From the NCBI GenBank assembly GCA_016223105.1, contig JACRPR010000136.1, positions 1-44,134 of the forward strand: a stretch of 44,134 nt of DNA, read 5' to 3'. Shown here piece by piece: positions 1 through 7,793 of this stretch. The stretch comes from Chloroflexota bacterium (lineage in GTDB: Bacteria > Chloroflexota > Anaerolineae > UBA4142). The notes under the pieces were generated by a model. That model made no database searches, was not told the origin of the DNA, and worked only from the letters and a program-made list of their open reading frames with translations. Both the position numbers and the translations under genes were made by a program. Numbering within the stretch: the first letter of the stretch is position 1; every line of letters begins with the position of its first letter.

Positions 1-11
1 TTCTGACGCGC

Positions 12-1499
12 GTGCACCGCGCGCGTTCCGCGTGGGTGATGACATTTTTCGTTCTGCAACTCGGCGCGATTGGCTTGACGCGCGCGCTCGATGTGCCGCG
101 TCTTGTGCTTGCCGATTGGCAAGCCGCGACGTTCACACTCGCGTTGCGTGCGGATGGCATCGCGCTTGCACTGTGGCTGGCATTGCTGATTCCATTCGCC
201 GCGATTTGGCTCGCCGCGCCGCGCGCGCCATTCGATTTTTCTGCGTTCGGAATTTTTACCGGCGCGATGCTGTTGATCGCCGCGGACGGCGCGCCCGCGA
301 TTTTAGGCGCGTGGATTTTGCTCGACCTCGCGCTGTTTGCGCGCCGGCTCGCGCACGAAATTGAAATCGAAAGCGCGGCGCGCGGATTGATCGTTGGCAT
401 TTTCGCCGCGCTAATTTTTTTTGCCGGGGCGTTGATGAACAACACGATGCTCGTCGCGCTCGCGTTGTGGGCGCGGCTCGCGCTCTATCCGTTTCAACCG
501 GCTTTACCAACGCGCGGCGCGGATGTTTCTGATCTCTGGAGCGCGCGCGCCGCGCCGATGCTGGCAGGCGCGGCGTTGTGGATGCGTTGGGACGCGCTCG
601 GCGTCGATCCCCCCGGCGCGTGGCTCGCGTGGCTTGCCGGTGGAACGTTTCTCGTCGCGTTGATTTGGATTTGGCGCGAAGAAGAACCGGCGCGCGCGGT
701 CGCGATCAGCGCGACGCACGCACTCACGTTGATTCCGCTCGCGATCACATTTGCGAGCAAAGCGGGCGCGGCGTTCGCGTTGTGGCTCGCGATCGGCGCG
801 GCGTTTGCGTTTGGATTTTTTGAACTCGCGTTGCGCTGGCGCGCGGACAATCGTAATCGTTACCCGCGTTTGCTTTGGTTTGCCGGAGTGATCGCGCTCG
901 CGGGCGCGCCGCTCACGCCAGGATTTTTCGGCCGCGCCGGGACGTACATCGCGTTGTGGGAAAGCGGGCAATGGTTCGGATTACTGCTCGCGGGCGTGGC
1001 GACGACCGAGTTACTCGCGCCGTTGTGGAATTTCGCGTTCGCGCTGTCCGGTACAGAGACGCGCGATCCCAAACGCGGCGAGTATGCCGGGTTGGCGATC
1101 CTGGTTTTCGCAATTGTGATCCTCGCGCTCGCGGCGGTACCGTTCGCGCAAATGCTCGACGCGCCTCTGCGCGCATCAGCGGACGCGGCGATGACGCGCG
1201 TGATCTGGACGGATGATGCGCTTGGCGTGATCATCGCCTTGATCTTTTTGCTCGCGCCGATCATCGCTTCATATTTTCTGCGCGGCGTGGCGCGCGCCGT
1301 CCGGCCGCGTCCCAGTTCGGTCGCGACGCGCCTCGCGCGGTGGCTCGACCTGGTCTGGTTCGAACACGCGCTAATGCGAATCGGCAATCGCGTCGGATTG
1401 AGCGCGCGCAACATCTCCGGCATTGCCGAAGAAAATCCGACGGTGTGGTTACTGCTCGTCGGATTGTGGGTGGCGATTTTGATTTTGGTCGCGCGCTAA
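12..1499 (+). CDS. Complex I antiporter-like (NuoM/NuoN-type) membrane subunit
   Basis: A 495-residue, almost wholly hydrophobic protein with about a dozen predicted membrane helices. Two stretches recall the proton-translocating subunits of complex I and Mrp antiporters: ARLALYPFQPALP near residue 155, where family members have a ...YPFHxWLP motif, and LAGAPLTPGFFGR near 300, like the LAGxPPTxGFxGK of the Proton_antipo_M domain. A Lys in a mid-protein helix (ITFASKAGAAF, near 250) could be the channel lysine. The rest is divergent and unusually rich in Ala and Trp, so the exact subunit is unclear. The GTG start at 12 is uncertain: the frame stays open to the window edge and ATG at 39 is an alternative. 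A TGA in another frame at 4-6 may end an upstream operon gene. Likely role: the membrane arm of a respiratory complex. Confidence 0.62.
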   Translation: MHRARSAWVMTFFVLQLGAIGLTRALDVPRLVLADWQAATFTLALRADGIALALWLALLIPFAAIWLAAPRAPFDFSAFGIFTGAMLLIAADGAPAILGAWILLDLALFARRLAHEIEIESAARGLIVGIFAALIFFAGALMNNTMLVALALWARLALYPFQPALPTRGADVSDLWSARAAPMLAGAALWMRWDALGVDPPGAWLAWLAGGTFLVALIWIWREEEPARAVAISATHALTLIPLAITFASKAGAAFALWLAIGAAFAFGFFELALRWRADNRNRYPRLLWFAGVIALAGAPLTPGFFGRAGTYIALWESGQWFGLLLAGVATTELLAPLWNFAFALSGTETRDPKRGEYAGLAILVFAIVILALAAVPFAQMLDAPLRASADAAMTRVIWTDDALGVIIALIFLLAPIIASYFLRGVARAVRPRPSSVATRLARWLDLVWFEHALMRIGNRVGLSARNISGIAEENPTVWLLLVGLWVAILILVAR

Positions 1500-1514
1500 T
1501 TCACATCAGAAAAA

Positions 1515-1578
1515 TGTCACCCTGAGTGAAGCGAAGGGTCGCGCGCGCAACAGCGGAGACGCTTTGCTCGGAATGACA
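1515..1578. repeat. Dispersed GTCA...TGAC intergenic repeat
   Basis: Begins GTCACCCTGAGTGAAGCGAA and ends GCTTTGCTCGGAATGAC, so the ends are imperfectly complementary. It is related to the element at 14161-14228 and shares its GAAGCGAAG-type core with the longer GTCATTGCGAGG elements at 23098, 30353 and 33577. It fills most of the gap between the membrane subunit and the SIMPL gene. Confidence 0.6.
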
Positions 1579-1640
1579 CTTGGAAAATCGCGTGGAACAT
1601 TTCACGCGCGCCAAACGTCTGTAATTCAAAAGGAGGAACT

Positions 1641-2411
1641 ATGCTCAAGCAAATGCTCATCATCGTGGTCGCGTTGACGTTGTTGATCGCGGCGACGATT
1701 TTCGTTTACGTTGCCGCGACGCCGCGCCTCACGCCGAGCGCGACGGAAGCCGCGCCGAATCTCGCGCCGAGCGCGCAAACGTCGGCGAGTGAGAGCGGGC
1801 TCATCGTGTCGGGGGTCGGCAAAGTGCGCGTCAAGCCGAACGTCGCGCAGGCAAACATTGGCGTCGAAGTGCAAGCCGCGACGCTCGCGGAAGCGACGAG
1901 TCAATCGAACGCGAAATCGAATGCGGTGATCGAGAAACTGAAAAGTTTAGGCGTCGCGGAAAAAGATATTCAAACGATCAATTACAGCGTACAACCGATC
2001 ACGCAACAGCCGCGCACCGGCACGACGCCCGCGATTTCCGGTTATCGCGTCAACAATCAGTTGCACGTTACGATTCGCAAGATGGAGGACGCCGGAAAAA
2101 TTCTCGACGCGGTTGTCGGCGCGGGTGCGAATAACATTTACGGCATCTCGTTCGGCATTGACGACCCGACACCGTTTCAACAACAAGCGCGCGCCGCCGC
2201 GGTGAAGGACGCGCAAGACAAAGCCGGACAACTTGCCAAAGCCGCGAACATTACGCTGGGAAAAATTTTGTTCATTTCGGAGGGTGGCGCGTCGCCGCGT
2301 CCGATATTTCGCACAACCGGCGTGATGGCGGCGGAAGCCGCGAGCGTGCCGATTGAAGCCGGCGAGTTGGAGATTAGCGTTTCGGTGGATATGAAATTCG
2401 CACTGCCGTAA
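1641..2411 (+). CDS. SIMPL (DUF541, YggE-like) domain protein
   Basis: A 256-residue protein with one N-terminal membrane anchor (about residues 5-26), an Ala/Pro/Ser-rich linker, then a SIMPL domain from about residue 53. The domain opens with GLIVSGVGKVRVKPNVAQANIGVEV, the usual first strand of DUF541 proteins, and contains GYRVNNQLHVTIRKMEDAGKILDAVVGAGANNI (family consensus GYxxxNxLxVxVRDLDKVGxVLDAAVxAGAN). DUF541 proteins sit outside the cytoplasmic membrane and are linked to stress tolerance, but their biochemical role is not settled. An AAAGGAGGA ribosome site sits 5 nt before the ATG, so the start is well supported. The gene stands alone and ends at a strong terminator shared with the converging Uma2 gene. 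Confidence 0.9.
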   Translation: MLKQMLIIVVALTLLIAATIFVYVAATPRLTPSATEAAPNLAPSAQTSASESGLIVSGVGKVRVKPNVAQANIGVEVQAATLAEATSQSNAKSNAVIEKLKSLGVAEKDIQTINYSVQPITQQPRTGTTPAISGYRVNNQLHVTIRKMEDAGKILDAVVGAGANNIYGISFGIDDPTPFQQQARAAAVKDAQDKAGQLAKAANITLGKILFISEGGASPRPIFRTTGVMAAEAASVPIEAGELEISVSVDMKFALP

Positions 2412-2417
2412 AAATAA

Positions 2418-2450
2418 AAACCCGAAGGGTCGTTAAGACCCTTCGGGTTT
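2418..2450. terminator. Bidirectional rho-independent terminator
   Basis: Perfect 14-bp stem AAACCCGAAGGGTC / GACCCTTCGGGTTT with loop GTTAA, followed by a T-run on the plus strand and by T-rich sequence on the minus strand. It lies between two converging genes and can serve both. Confidence 0.92.
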
Positions 2451-2452
2451 TT

Positions 2453-3079
2453 TCATCCAATCATTTCGCGCAACACATCCGCGACTTTGGGGAGCGGCTC
2501 TTGCCACAACCATTCCGGCTTGAGAAAAAATCCGGGCAACACGGTTGAATAAAGTGTGTGGTGTTTGGGTTCGATCTGTTCGTATTGTCCGTCCGCGTTT
2601 AACGCGTACGCTTCAACGCGCTGTTCCGCCGGTTCGACGATCCAGTACTCGCGCACGCCCGCCGATTCGTATTCGTGATACTTGACGCGCCAATCGCGCG
2701 CGATGCTGTCCGGCGAAACAATCTCGACAATCAAATCCGGCGCGCCTTCGAAATGATTGCGTTGAATTAAATCGCGCCGCGCTTTGGCGACGAACAAAAT
2801 ATCCGGCACGCGGCGGCGACGCAGTTTCGCAAATCGAATTTGAAATTCGGGACCCAACACTTCGCCCAAATCGCGTTCGATGACAAAATCATCGAACAAC
2901 TTGAGCAGAAATTTGTCCAAGCGCACATGAATAATGCTCGCGGGTGAATGCACAATGACCTCCCCATCAACCCATTCGGCTTTGATATCTTCGTCGTACC
3001 ATTCGAGAAATTCGTCTTCGGTCATTCGCAAACGCTCTGACTCTACCACCGGCTCGATTGTTTTCGCGGGCGCGATCAT
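2453..3079 (-). CDS. Uma2 family (DUF820) putative restriction endonuclease-fold protein
   Basis: A 208-residue protein of the Uma2 family, a PD-(D/E)XK nuclease fold very expanded in Chloroflexota and cyanobacteria. Recognisable features are the N-terminal MTEDEFLEWYDED and KAEWVDGEV segment, then VPDILFV followed by APDLIVEIVSPDS, which supplies the catalytic D and ExxS region, then KYHEYESAGVREYWIVEP, the conserved Uma2 C-terminal block. No member has an assured biological role. Copies may be cryptic nucleases or mobile-element relics. The start at 3079 is chosen over an upstream in-frame ATG because CGGAGGC precedes it. Confidence 0.88.
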   Translation of the reverse strand: MIAPAKTIEPVVESERLRMTEDEFLEWYDEDIKAEWVDGEVIVHSPASIIHVRLDKFLLKLFDDFVIERDLGEVLGPEFQIRFAKLRRRRVPDILFVAKARRDLIQRNHFEGAPDLIVEIVSPDSIARDWRVKYHEYESAGVREYWIVEPAEQRVEAYALNADGQYEQIEPKHHTLYSTVLPGFFLKPEWLWQEPLPKVADVLREMIG

Positions 3080-3125
3080 TTTTGCCTCCGTTCTGCGCGC
3101 GATTATATCACGATTTTTCAAAACA

Positions 3126-3181
3126 CTGTAGCGCGGGCGGCTCGCCCGCCGGTCATTGCGGGCGAGCCGCCCGCGCTACAG
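3126..3181. repeat. Perfect inverted repeat, 24-bp arms
   Basis: Left arm begins CTGTAGCGCGGGCGGCTCGC and the right arm is its exact reverse complement. The loop is CGGTCATT. It lies in the promoter region shared by the divergent Uma2 gene and ABC permease. It is GC-rich with no T-run, so a dispersed palindromic repeat is more likely than a terminator. Confidence 0.85.
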
Positions 3182-3274
3182 GAAAAAATGACTTTCGGCA
3201 CTTTGACATTTTTTCCGAGAGTGGTATGATGCAGGCGACCGCACGTTCGGTCAATTTTTTTGTGTGAAAAGCAA

Positions 3275-4378
3275 ATGTCTCTGCATCGGCTCTGGGCAAT
3301 CATTCGCAAAGAATTTCGCCACATTCAGCGCGACAAGCGCACGCTCTTTCTCGTAACGCTCTCGCCCGCGATTATGCTGATCGCGTTCGCGTATCTGTTC
3401 GCGTTTGAAGTGCAAAGCGTGCGGCTCGGCGTGTGGGACGCGGATCAATCTGCGCTCTCGCGTCAATTCATCGCGAGTCTGATCGCGGACGGAAAATTTT
3501 CGCTGGCGGAAAATGGGAATGGCTACGAATCCTTGCGCGGCGCGATGATGCGCGGCGACATTCACCTCGGCGTGATCATTCCGCCGGATTTCGAAGCGCA
3601 AATTCTCGCGGGTGATGGCGCGTCCGTGCAGTTGATCGCCGATGGCAGTGACACCATCGCGGCGGCGGGCGGCGTGACGCGTTTTCGCCAACGCACCGCC
3701 GAATTCGCGCGGCGACTCACCTCCACTTCAAGTGCTCCCCCGATTATCGTGCAAGCGCAAGCGTGGTACAATCGCGATCTCGATTCAACATTCGCGATGG
3801 TGCCCGGACTCGTGCCCATCGTGATGATTATGCCCTCGCTCGCGATCGCGCTCGCGATCACGCGCGAACGCGAACTCGGTAGTTTTGAAACACTCATCGC
3901 CACCCCGATTCACGCGTTCGAATATCTCCTCGGCAAGTTGATTCCGTACATCGCGTACGGCGTCGTCAGCGCGAGCATCGCGTACGCGCTCGCGATTATC
4001 TGGTTTCGCGTGCCTCTGCGCGGACCCGTTCCTGATCTCCTCGCAATGACCGTGCTGTACCTCTTTGCGTCGCTCGGCGTCACGCTTTTTATTTGCGGTT
4101 TCATTGCGAGCCAGGGCACGGCGATGCGCGTCGTGATGTTGCTGTTTTTCATTCCCAGTTTTTTTCTTTCGGGCGTAACTTTGCCCGTGGACACCAAATC
4201 GGGACCGGGGCAATTCATTTCATTTCTTTTGCCCGCGTCGCATTTCGTTCAAATCACGCGCGGCGCGTTTCTCAAAGCGATGGGCATCGATCAACTCGCG
4301 GCGCAATCGCTCAATCTGTTTTTGATCGGCGTGATTCCGTTCGCGCTCGGCATCCTCACCTTTCGCAAACGCGTGTAA
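3275..4378 (+). CDS. ABC-2 type exporter permease (YbhR/YbhS-like), first copy
   Basis: A 367-residue permease of the ABC-2 / YhhJ-YbhR group. A cytoplasmic N-terminus (RLWAIIRKEFRHIQRDKRTL) precedes TM1 (about 25-45), then a roughly 130-residue extracytoplasmic domain with the family-typical VWDADQSALSRQFI and GVIIPPDFEAQI segments, then about five more TM helices from residue 175. Between the helices is ALAITRERELGSFETLIATPIHAFEYLLGKLIPY, the conserved RERExGTxExLxxTPxxxxExxxGK coupling motif. The ATG at 3275 is preferred to a TTG five codons upstream. The next permease starts 2 nt after the stop, so the two form one operon and probably a heterodimeric pore. Confidence 0.92.
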   Translation: MSLHRLWAIIRKEFRHIQRDKRTLFLVTLSPAIMLIAFAYLFAFEVQSVRLGVWDADQSALSRQFIASLIADGKFSLAENGNGYESLRGAMMRGDIHLGVIIPPDFEAQILAGDGASVQLIADGSDTIAAAGGVTRFRQRTAEFARRLTSTSSAPPIIVQAQAWYNRDLDSTFAMVPGLVPIVMIMPSLAIALAITRERELGSFETLIATPIHAFEYLLGKLIPYIAYGVVSASIAYALAIIWFRVPLRGPVPDLLAMTVLYLFASLGVTLFICGFIASQGTAMRVVMLLFFIPSFFLSGVTLPVDTKSGPGQFISFLLPASHFVQITRGAFLKAMGIDQLAAQSLNLFLIGVIPFALGILTFRKRV

Positions 4379-4380
4379 TT

Positions 4381-5490
4381 ATGCACAAAACGATTCTCAA
4401 TCTCGCGTGGAAGGAAACGCTTCAGTTATTGCGCGACCGGCTTCTCCTCGCGTTTATGGTGATTATCCCGGTTGTGCAACTCGGCTTGATCGCCGAAGCG
4501 ACCGGCGCGGGCATTCGCAACATCAAACTCGCGGTCTGGGATCAGGACAAGAGCGCGTTCAGCCGCGACCTGGTTACCGCGCTCAAAAATTCCGGCGACT
4601 TTAACCTGATGTATTACGCGCAGAGTTACGACGAAATTCGCGCGCTCGTCAACGATGGCAAAGTCGGCGCGGCGGTGATCATTCCGCCGGATTTCTCGCG
4701 CGAGTTGGCGCGCACCGGCGCAAGCGCGACCTTGCCGGTGATCATTGACGGCACGAACTCGATTGTCGCGAGTAGTCTGCTCGGCGCGGTCGAAAGCGCG
4801 ATTGCCGATCTCACGCGCCAGTTCGTCCCGGCAAATGCAATAATTACTCCGATTGATTTGAAAATCGAATTCGCGTTCAACGCGACCTTGAACATTCGCT
4901 GGTCAACCATCGTAACGCAACTCGGCTTCATCACGTACCAACTCGTCCTGGTTGTTGCCGCGGTCGGCTTTGTGCGCGAACGCGAGCTCGGCACGCTCGA
5001 ACAACTCGCGGTTACGCCGATCAGTCGGCTCGAACTTTTGTTGGGCAAGGGCTTGATGGCGCTTGGGATCGGCATGTTGAACTATACACTCCTCTATTTG
5101 GCGATTCGTTACGGTTTCGAGATTCCAATGCGCGGCAATCTCGCGCTGTTGATGGCGCTGGGCGTGTTATTCACCATTGCCGAGATCGGCGTCGGCACTT
5201 TGCTTTCGATTGTAACGCACAGTCAACAGCAAGCGATCCTGATGGTGTTTATGCTCGCGATGCTCGAAGTTACTTTTTCCGGCTATCTCGTGCCAACCGA
5301 AAATATGCCCTGGTTTATGCAAACGATTGCAAACTTTTCGCCGCTCCAACATTTCAGCGCGATTCTGCGCGCGGTGTACATCAAAGGATCGTCGCTCGAA
5401 ATGCTTTGGCATCACGTCATCCCGCTTGCCGCGCTCACCGGCATTACCGTCGGCGCGGGCTGGTATCTTTTTAATCGCGCCGAATGGTAA
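4381..5490 (+). CDS. ABC-2 type exporter permease (YbhR/YbhS-like), second copy
   Basis: A 369-residue paralogue of the preceding permease. It has the same plan: KETLQLLRDRLLLAFMVIIP entering TM1, an extracytoplasmic domain with VWDQDKSAFSRDL and AAVIIPPDFSREL, then five TM helices. The coupling motif is RERELGTLEQLAVTPISRLELLLGKG. The open frame runs far upstream into the previous gene, but the ATG at 4381 gives the normal family N-terminus and follows the upstream stop by 2 nt, which indicates translational coupling. Together the two permeases match the YbhS/YbhR pair of E. coli, where the partners are YbhF (ATPase) and YbhG (HlyD adaptor). The same partners follow here. Confidence 0.92.
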   Translation: MHKTILNLAWKETLQLLRDRLLLAFMVIIPVVQLGLIAEATGAGIRNIKLAVWDQDKSAFSRDLVTALKNSGDFNLMYYAQSYDEIRALVNDGKVGAAVIIPPDFSRELARTGASATLPVIIDGTNSIVASSLLGAVESAIADLTRQFVPANAIITPIDLKIEFAFNATLNIRWSTIVTQLGFITYQLVLVVAAVGFVRERELGTLEQLAVTPISRLELLLGKGLMALGIGMLNYTLLYLAIRYGFEIPMRGNLALLMALGVLFTIAEIGVGTLLSIVTHSQQQAILMVFMLAMLEVTFSGYLVPTENMPWFMQTIANFSPLQHFSAILRAVYIKGSSLEMLWHHVIPLAALTGITVGAGWYLFNRAEW

Positions 5491-5511
5491 ATCGTAAATA
5501 GTAAATAGACT

Positions 5512-5599
5512 TTATCGGAAATAAATGGATTGATGTGGCGCGGGCTTTCTAGCCCGCATTCGGCGGCTTGGAAAAGCCGCGCCACGTTATTTCCGATAA
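5512..5599. repeat. Cloverleaf-like palindromic element inside the exporter operon
   Basis: Outer arms TTATCGGAAATAA (5512-5524) and TTATTTCCGATAA (5587-5599) are perfect complements. Inside them GTGGCG (5535-5540) pairs with CGCCAC (5580-5585), enclosing two separate hairpins, CGGGCTTTCTAGCCCG and CGGCTTGGAAAAGCCG. The element separates the permeases from the first ATPase and could act as an mRNA processing or attenuation structure. No open reading frame is associated with it. Confidence 0.75.
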
Positions 5600-5641
5600 T
5601 GGCTATTGGTAATTACCAATTACCGCTTGCCAATTACTCAG

Positions 5642-6562
5642 ATGACCGGACAAATAACTGCCACCCAACTTTCAAAAACATTTCGCAAAAATCAAGCCGT
5701 GCGCGGCGTGAGTTTTGATATCGCGCCCGGCGAAATTTATGGATTGATCGGTCCCGATGGCGCGGGCAAGACGACGACGATTCGTATGCTCGCGGGCGTG
5801 ATGGATCCGACGCGCGGAACCGCGCGCGTGAATGGATTGGACACGACGCGCCAAGCCGAACAATTGCGCGCGCACGTCGGGTATATGGCGCAAAAATTTA
5901 GTTTGTACGGCGATCTTTCCGTGCGCGAGAATATCGAATTTTACGCGGACATTTTCGGCGTGCGCGGCAAAGCACGCGCGGAGCGCATCGCGCGACTTTT
6001 GAAATTCGCGCGGCTCGATCAATTCCAGGATCGCGACGCGGGCGTGCTGTCCGGCGGGATGAAGAAAAAACTGGGTCTCGCGTGCGCGTTTATTCATCGC
6101 CCGCGTGTGTTGTTTCTCGACGAGCCGACGAACGGCGTGGACCCGATCTCGCGCCGCGAGTTCTGGGACATTCTCAGCGATTTGCATATCGAGGGCGTTA
6201 CGATTTTTATCAGCACCGCGTATCTCGACGAAGCCGAACGCTGTTCGCGCGTCGGCTTGATGTATCGCGGCGAGATCATTCGCGAAGGCACGCCTATCGC
6301 GTTGCGCCAACTCGTGCAAGGCGATTTGCTCGCGATCATCACGCCCGATTTACAAATCGCGGAAAACGTCGCGCAAAAATTACCGGGCATTTTTGAAGTC
6401 CAGGTGTACGGCGACCGCCTGCACGTTTTCGTTGACGCTGGCGCGACGCGCGCGCGCGAAATCGAAATCGCGCTCGTCGCCGCGGGCGCGACGATCAAAC
6501 AAATTCGTCCCGCCGCGCCGCATTTGCAAGAAGCGTTTATCTCGCTGATTAGTCATTTATGA
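5642..6562 (+). CDS. ABC exporter ATPase, YbhF N-half-like
   Basis: A 306-residue ATP-binding subunit. Walker A is GPDGAGKTTT (Asp replaces the usual Asn), the signature is LSGGMKKKLGLA, and Walker B is VLFLDEPTNGVD. The H-loop reads FISTAYLDEAE, with Ala where the switch His normally sits. The same Ala occurs in one of the two halves of E. coli YbhF, to my recollection, which supports reading this gene as one half of a split YbhF. The C-terminal 80 residues form the usual ABC-2 ATPase extension. The ATG at 5642 is chosen over one 12 codons upstream, because the upstream codons derive from the AATTACCAATTACC intergenic repeat. It probably heterodimerises with the product of the gene at 6757. 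Confidence 0.9.
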   Translation: MTGQITATQLSKTFRKNQAVRGVSFDIAPGEIYGLIGPDGAGKTTTIRMLAGVMDPTRGTARVNGLDTTRQAEQLRAHVGYMAQKFSLYGDLSVRENIEFYADIFGVRGKARAERIARLLKFARLDQFQDRDAGVLSGGMKKKLGLACAFIHRPRVLFLDEPTNGVDPISRREFWDILSDLHIEGVTIFISTAYLDEAERCSRVGLMYRGEIIREGTPIALRQLVQGDLLAIITPDLQIAENVAQKLPGIFEVQVYGDRLHVFVDAGATRAREIEIALVAAGATIKQIRPAAPHLQEAFISLISHL

Positions 6563-6567
6563 TTTTC

Positions 6568-6739
6568 GATTTATGATTTATGATTTCAGTGTTGAGCCAG
6601 GATAGCGATCGAGCAATATGAATTCGACGATGGGATTCGACGCTTTAGCGGGTTGTTTGTCCGGTCCGCGAAGCGAACCGCGTAAACGCTCGACTCCATC
6701 GCTCCCATTTCGTCGGCATCAAATCATAAATCATAAATC
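6568..6739. repeat. Long-range inverted repeat, 19-bp perfect arms
   Basis: GATTTATGATTTATGATTT (6568-6586) is exactly complementary to the sequence at 6721-6739. The 134-bp loop carries GC-rich sequence with no gene. It fills the 194-bp gap between the two ATPase genes. Confidence 0.8.
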
Positions 6740-6756
6740 AGCAATCCTTAATTTCA

Positions 6757-7713
6757 ATGACCACTCACCACTTACCACTTACCACTTATGCTCCCGACGA
6801 CGCGGTGATCGCGGAAAACCTCACGCGCAAGTTCGGCAAATTTATCGCGGTCAACACGATTTCGTTTCGCGTCGCGCGCGGCGAAATTTTTGGATTTCTC
6901 GGACCGAACGGTTCGGGCAAAACGACGACGATCAAAATGTTGCTCGGTCTCTTGCATCCGACGAGCGGCGCGGCGAATGTGTTGGGGTACGATGTCGTGC
7001 ATCATCCCGAAAAAATTCGGAGTATGGTCGGCTACGTCTCGCAAAAATTTAGTTTGTACACCGATCTCAACGTGATCGAGAATTTGAATTTTTACGGACG
7101 CGCGTATCGCGTGTGGGGCAAGCAACTCGACGCGCGGCGACAAATCGCGATTGAACTCGCGGGGCTGGTCGGCGTCGAACGCGAGTTGACCGCGAATCTC
7201 GCGGGCGGATTCAAACAACGGCTCGCGCTCGCCGCCGCGATTTTGCACGAGCCGCAATTGTTGATTCTCGACGAGCCGACCGCGGGCGTTGATCCGGTGA
7301 GTCGCCGCGATTTTTGGAAATTGTTGTACCGACTCGCCGCGCAAGGCACGACGATTTTTGTAACGACGCATTACATGGACGAAGCCGAACAATGCCATCG
7401 GCTCGCGTTCATTCACGAGGGGCACATCGTCGCGACCGGCACGCCGAGCGACATCAAAGAAAAACAAATGCGCGGGAGCGTGATCGAAATTGATTGCGAT
7501 CCGCCGGGACGCGCGTTGGAAATTTTGCGCCAAATCGAAAACCTGGATGAGACCGCGCTGTACGGCAGTTTGGTGCACGTCGTCGCGCGCGATGTCGCCG
7601 CGCAACAACCGCAAATCGAACGCGCGTTGCGCGACGCGCAGATCGCGATCAAAAGCATCGCCGTCATTCCGCCGTCACTCGAAGATGTGTTTATCGCGCG
7701 GGCAAAAGGTTAA
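6757..7713 (+). CDS. ABC exporter ATPase, YbhF C-half-like
   Basis: A 318-residue ATP-binding subunit with a complete catalytic set: Walker A GPNGSGKTTT, Q-loop GYVSQKFSLY, signature LAGGFKQRLALA, Walker B LLILDEPTAGVD and H-loop FVTTHYMDEAE with the normal His. The ABC-2 type C-terminal extension ends IPPSLEDVFIARAKG. It is a paralogue of the ATPase at 5642 but keeps the catalytic His that copy lacks, so the pair would have one degenerate and one canonical site. The first about 12 residues (MTTHHLPLTTY) come from a CACTTACCACTT repeat. GTG at 6805, nearer the conserved domain, is a possible true start. Confidence 0.92.
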   Translation: MTTHHLPLTTYAPDDAVIAENLTRKFGKFIAVNTISFRVARGEIFGFLGPNGSGKTTTIKMLLGLLHPTSGAANVLGYDVVHHPEKIRSMVGYVSQKFSLYTDLNVIENLNFYGRAYRVWGKQLDARRQIAIELAGLVGVERELTANLAGGFKQRLALAAAILHEPQLLILDEPTAGVDPVSRRDFWKLLYRLAAQGTTIFVTTHYMDEAEQCHRLAFIHEGHIVATGTPSDIKEKQMRGSVIEIDCDPPGRALEILRQIENLDETALYGSLVHVVARDVAAQQPQIERALRDAQIAIKSIAVIPPSLEDVFIARAKG

Positions 7714-7721
7714 TTAGTTTT

Positions 7722-7776
7722 ATAGTTGAATAGTTGGCTAGTTGTGAACGATTCAACTATGCAACTATCCAACTAT
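7722..7776. repeat. Imperfect inverted repeat of TAGTTG units
   Basis: The 23-bp arms at 7722-7744 and 7754-7776 are complementary at 20 of 23 positions and are built from repeated ATAGTTG units. It sits just before the adaptor gene and supplies the apparent upstream in-frame extension of that gene. Confidence 0.7.
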
Positions 7777-7793
7777 CCAACCAACAAACAAAA

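Noticed and set aside
4093-4380. Upstream extension of the second permease
   Set aside because: It overlaps the first permease in another frame and is Arg/His-rich. ATG 4381 gives the family N-terminus.
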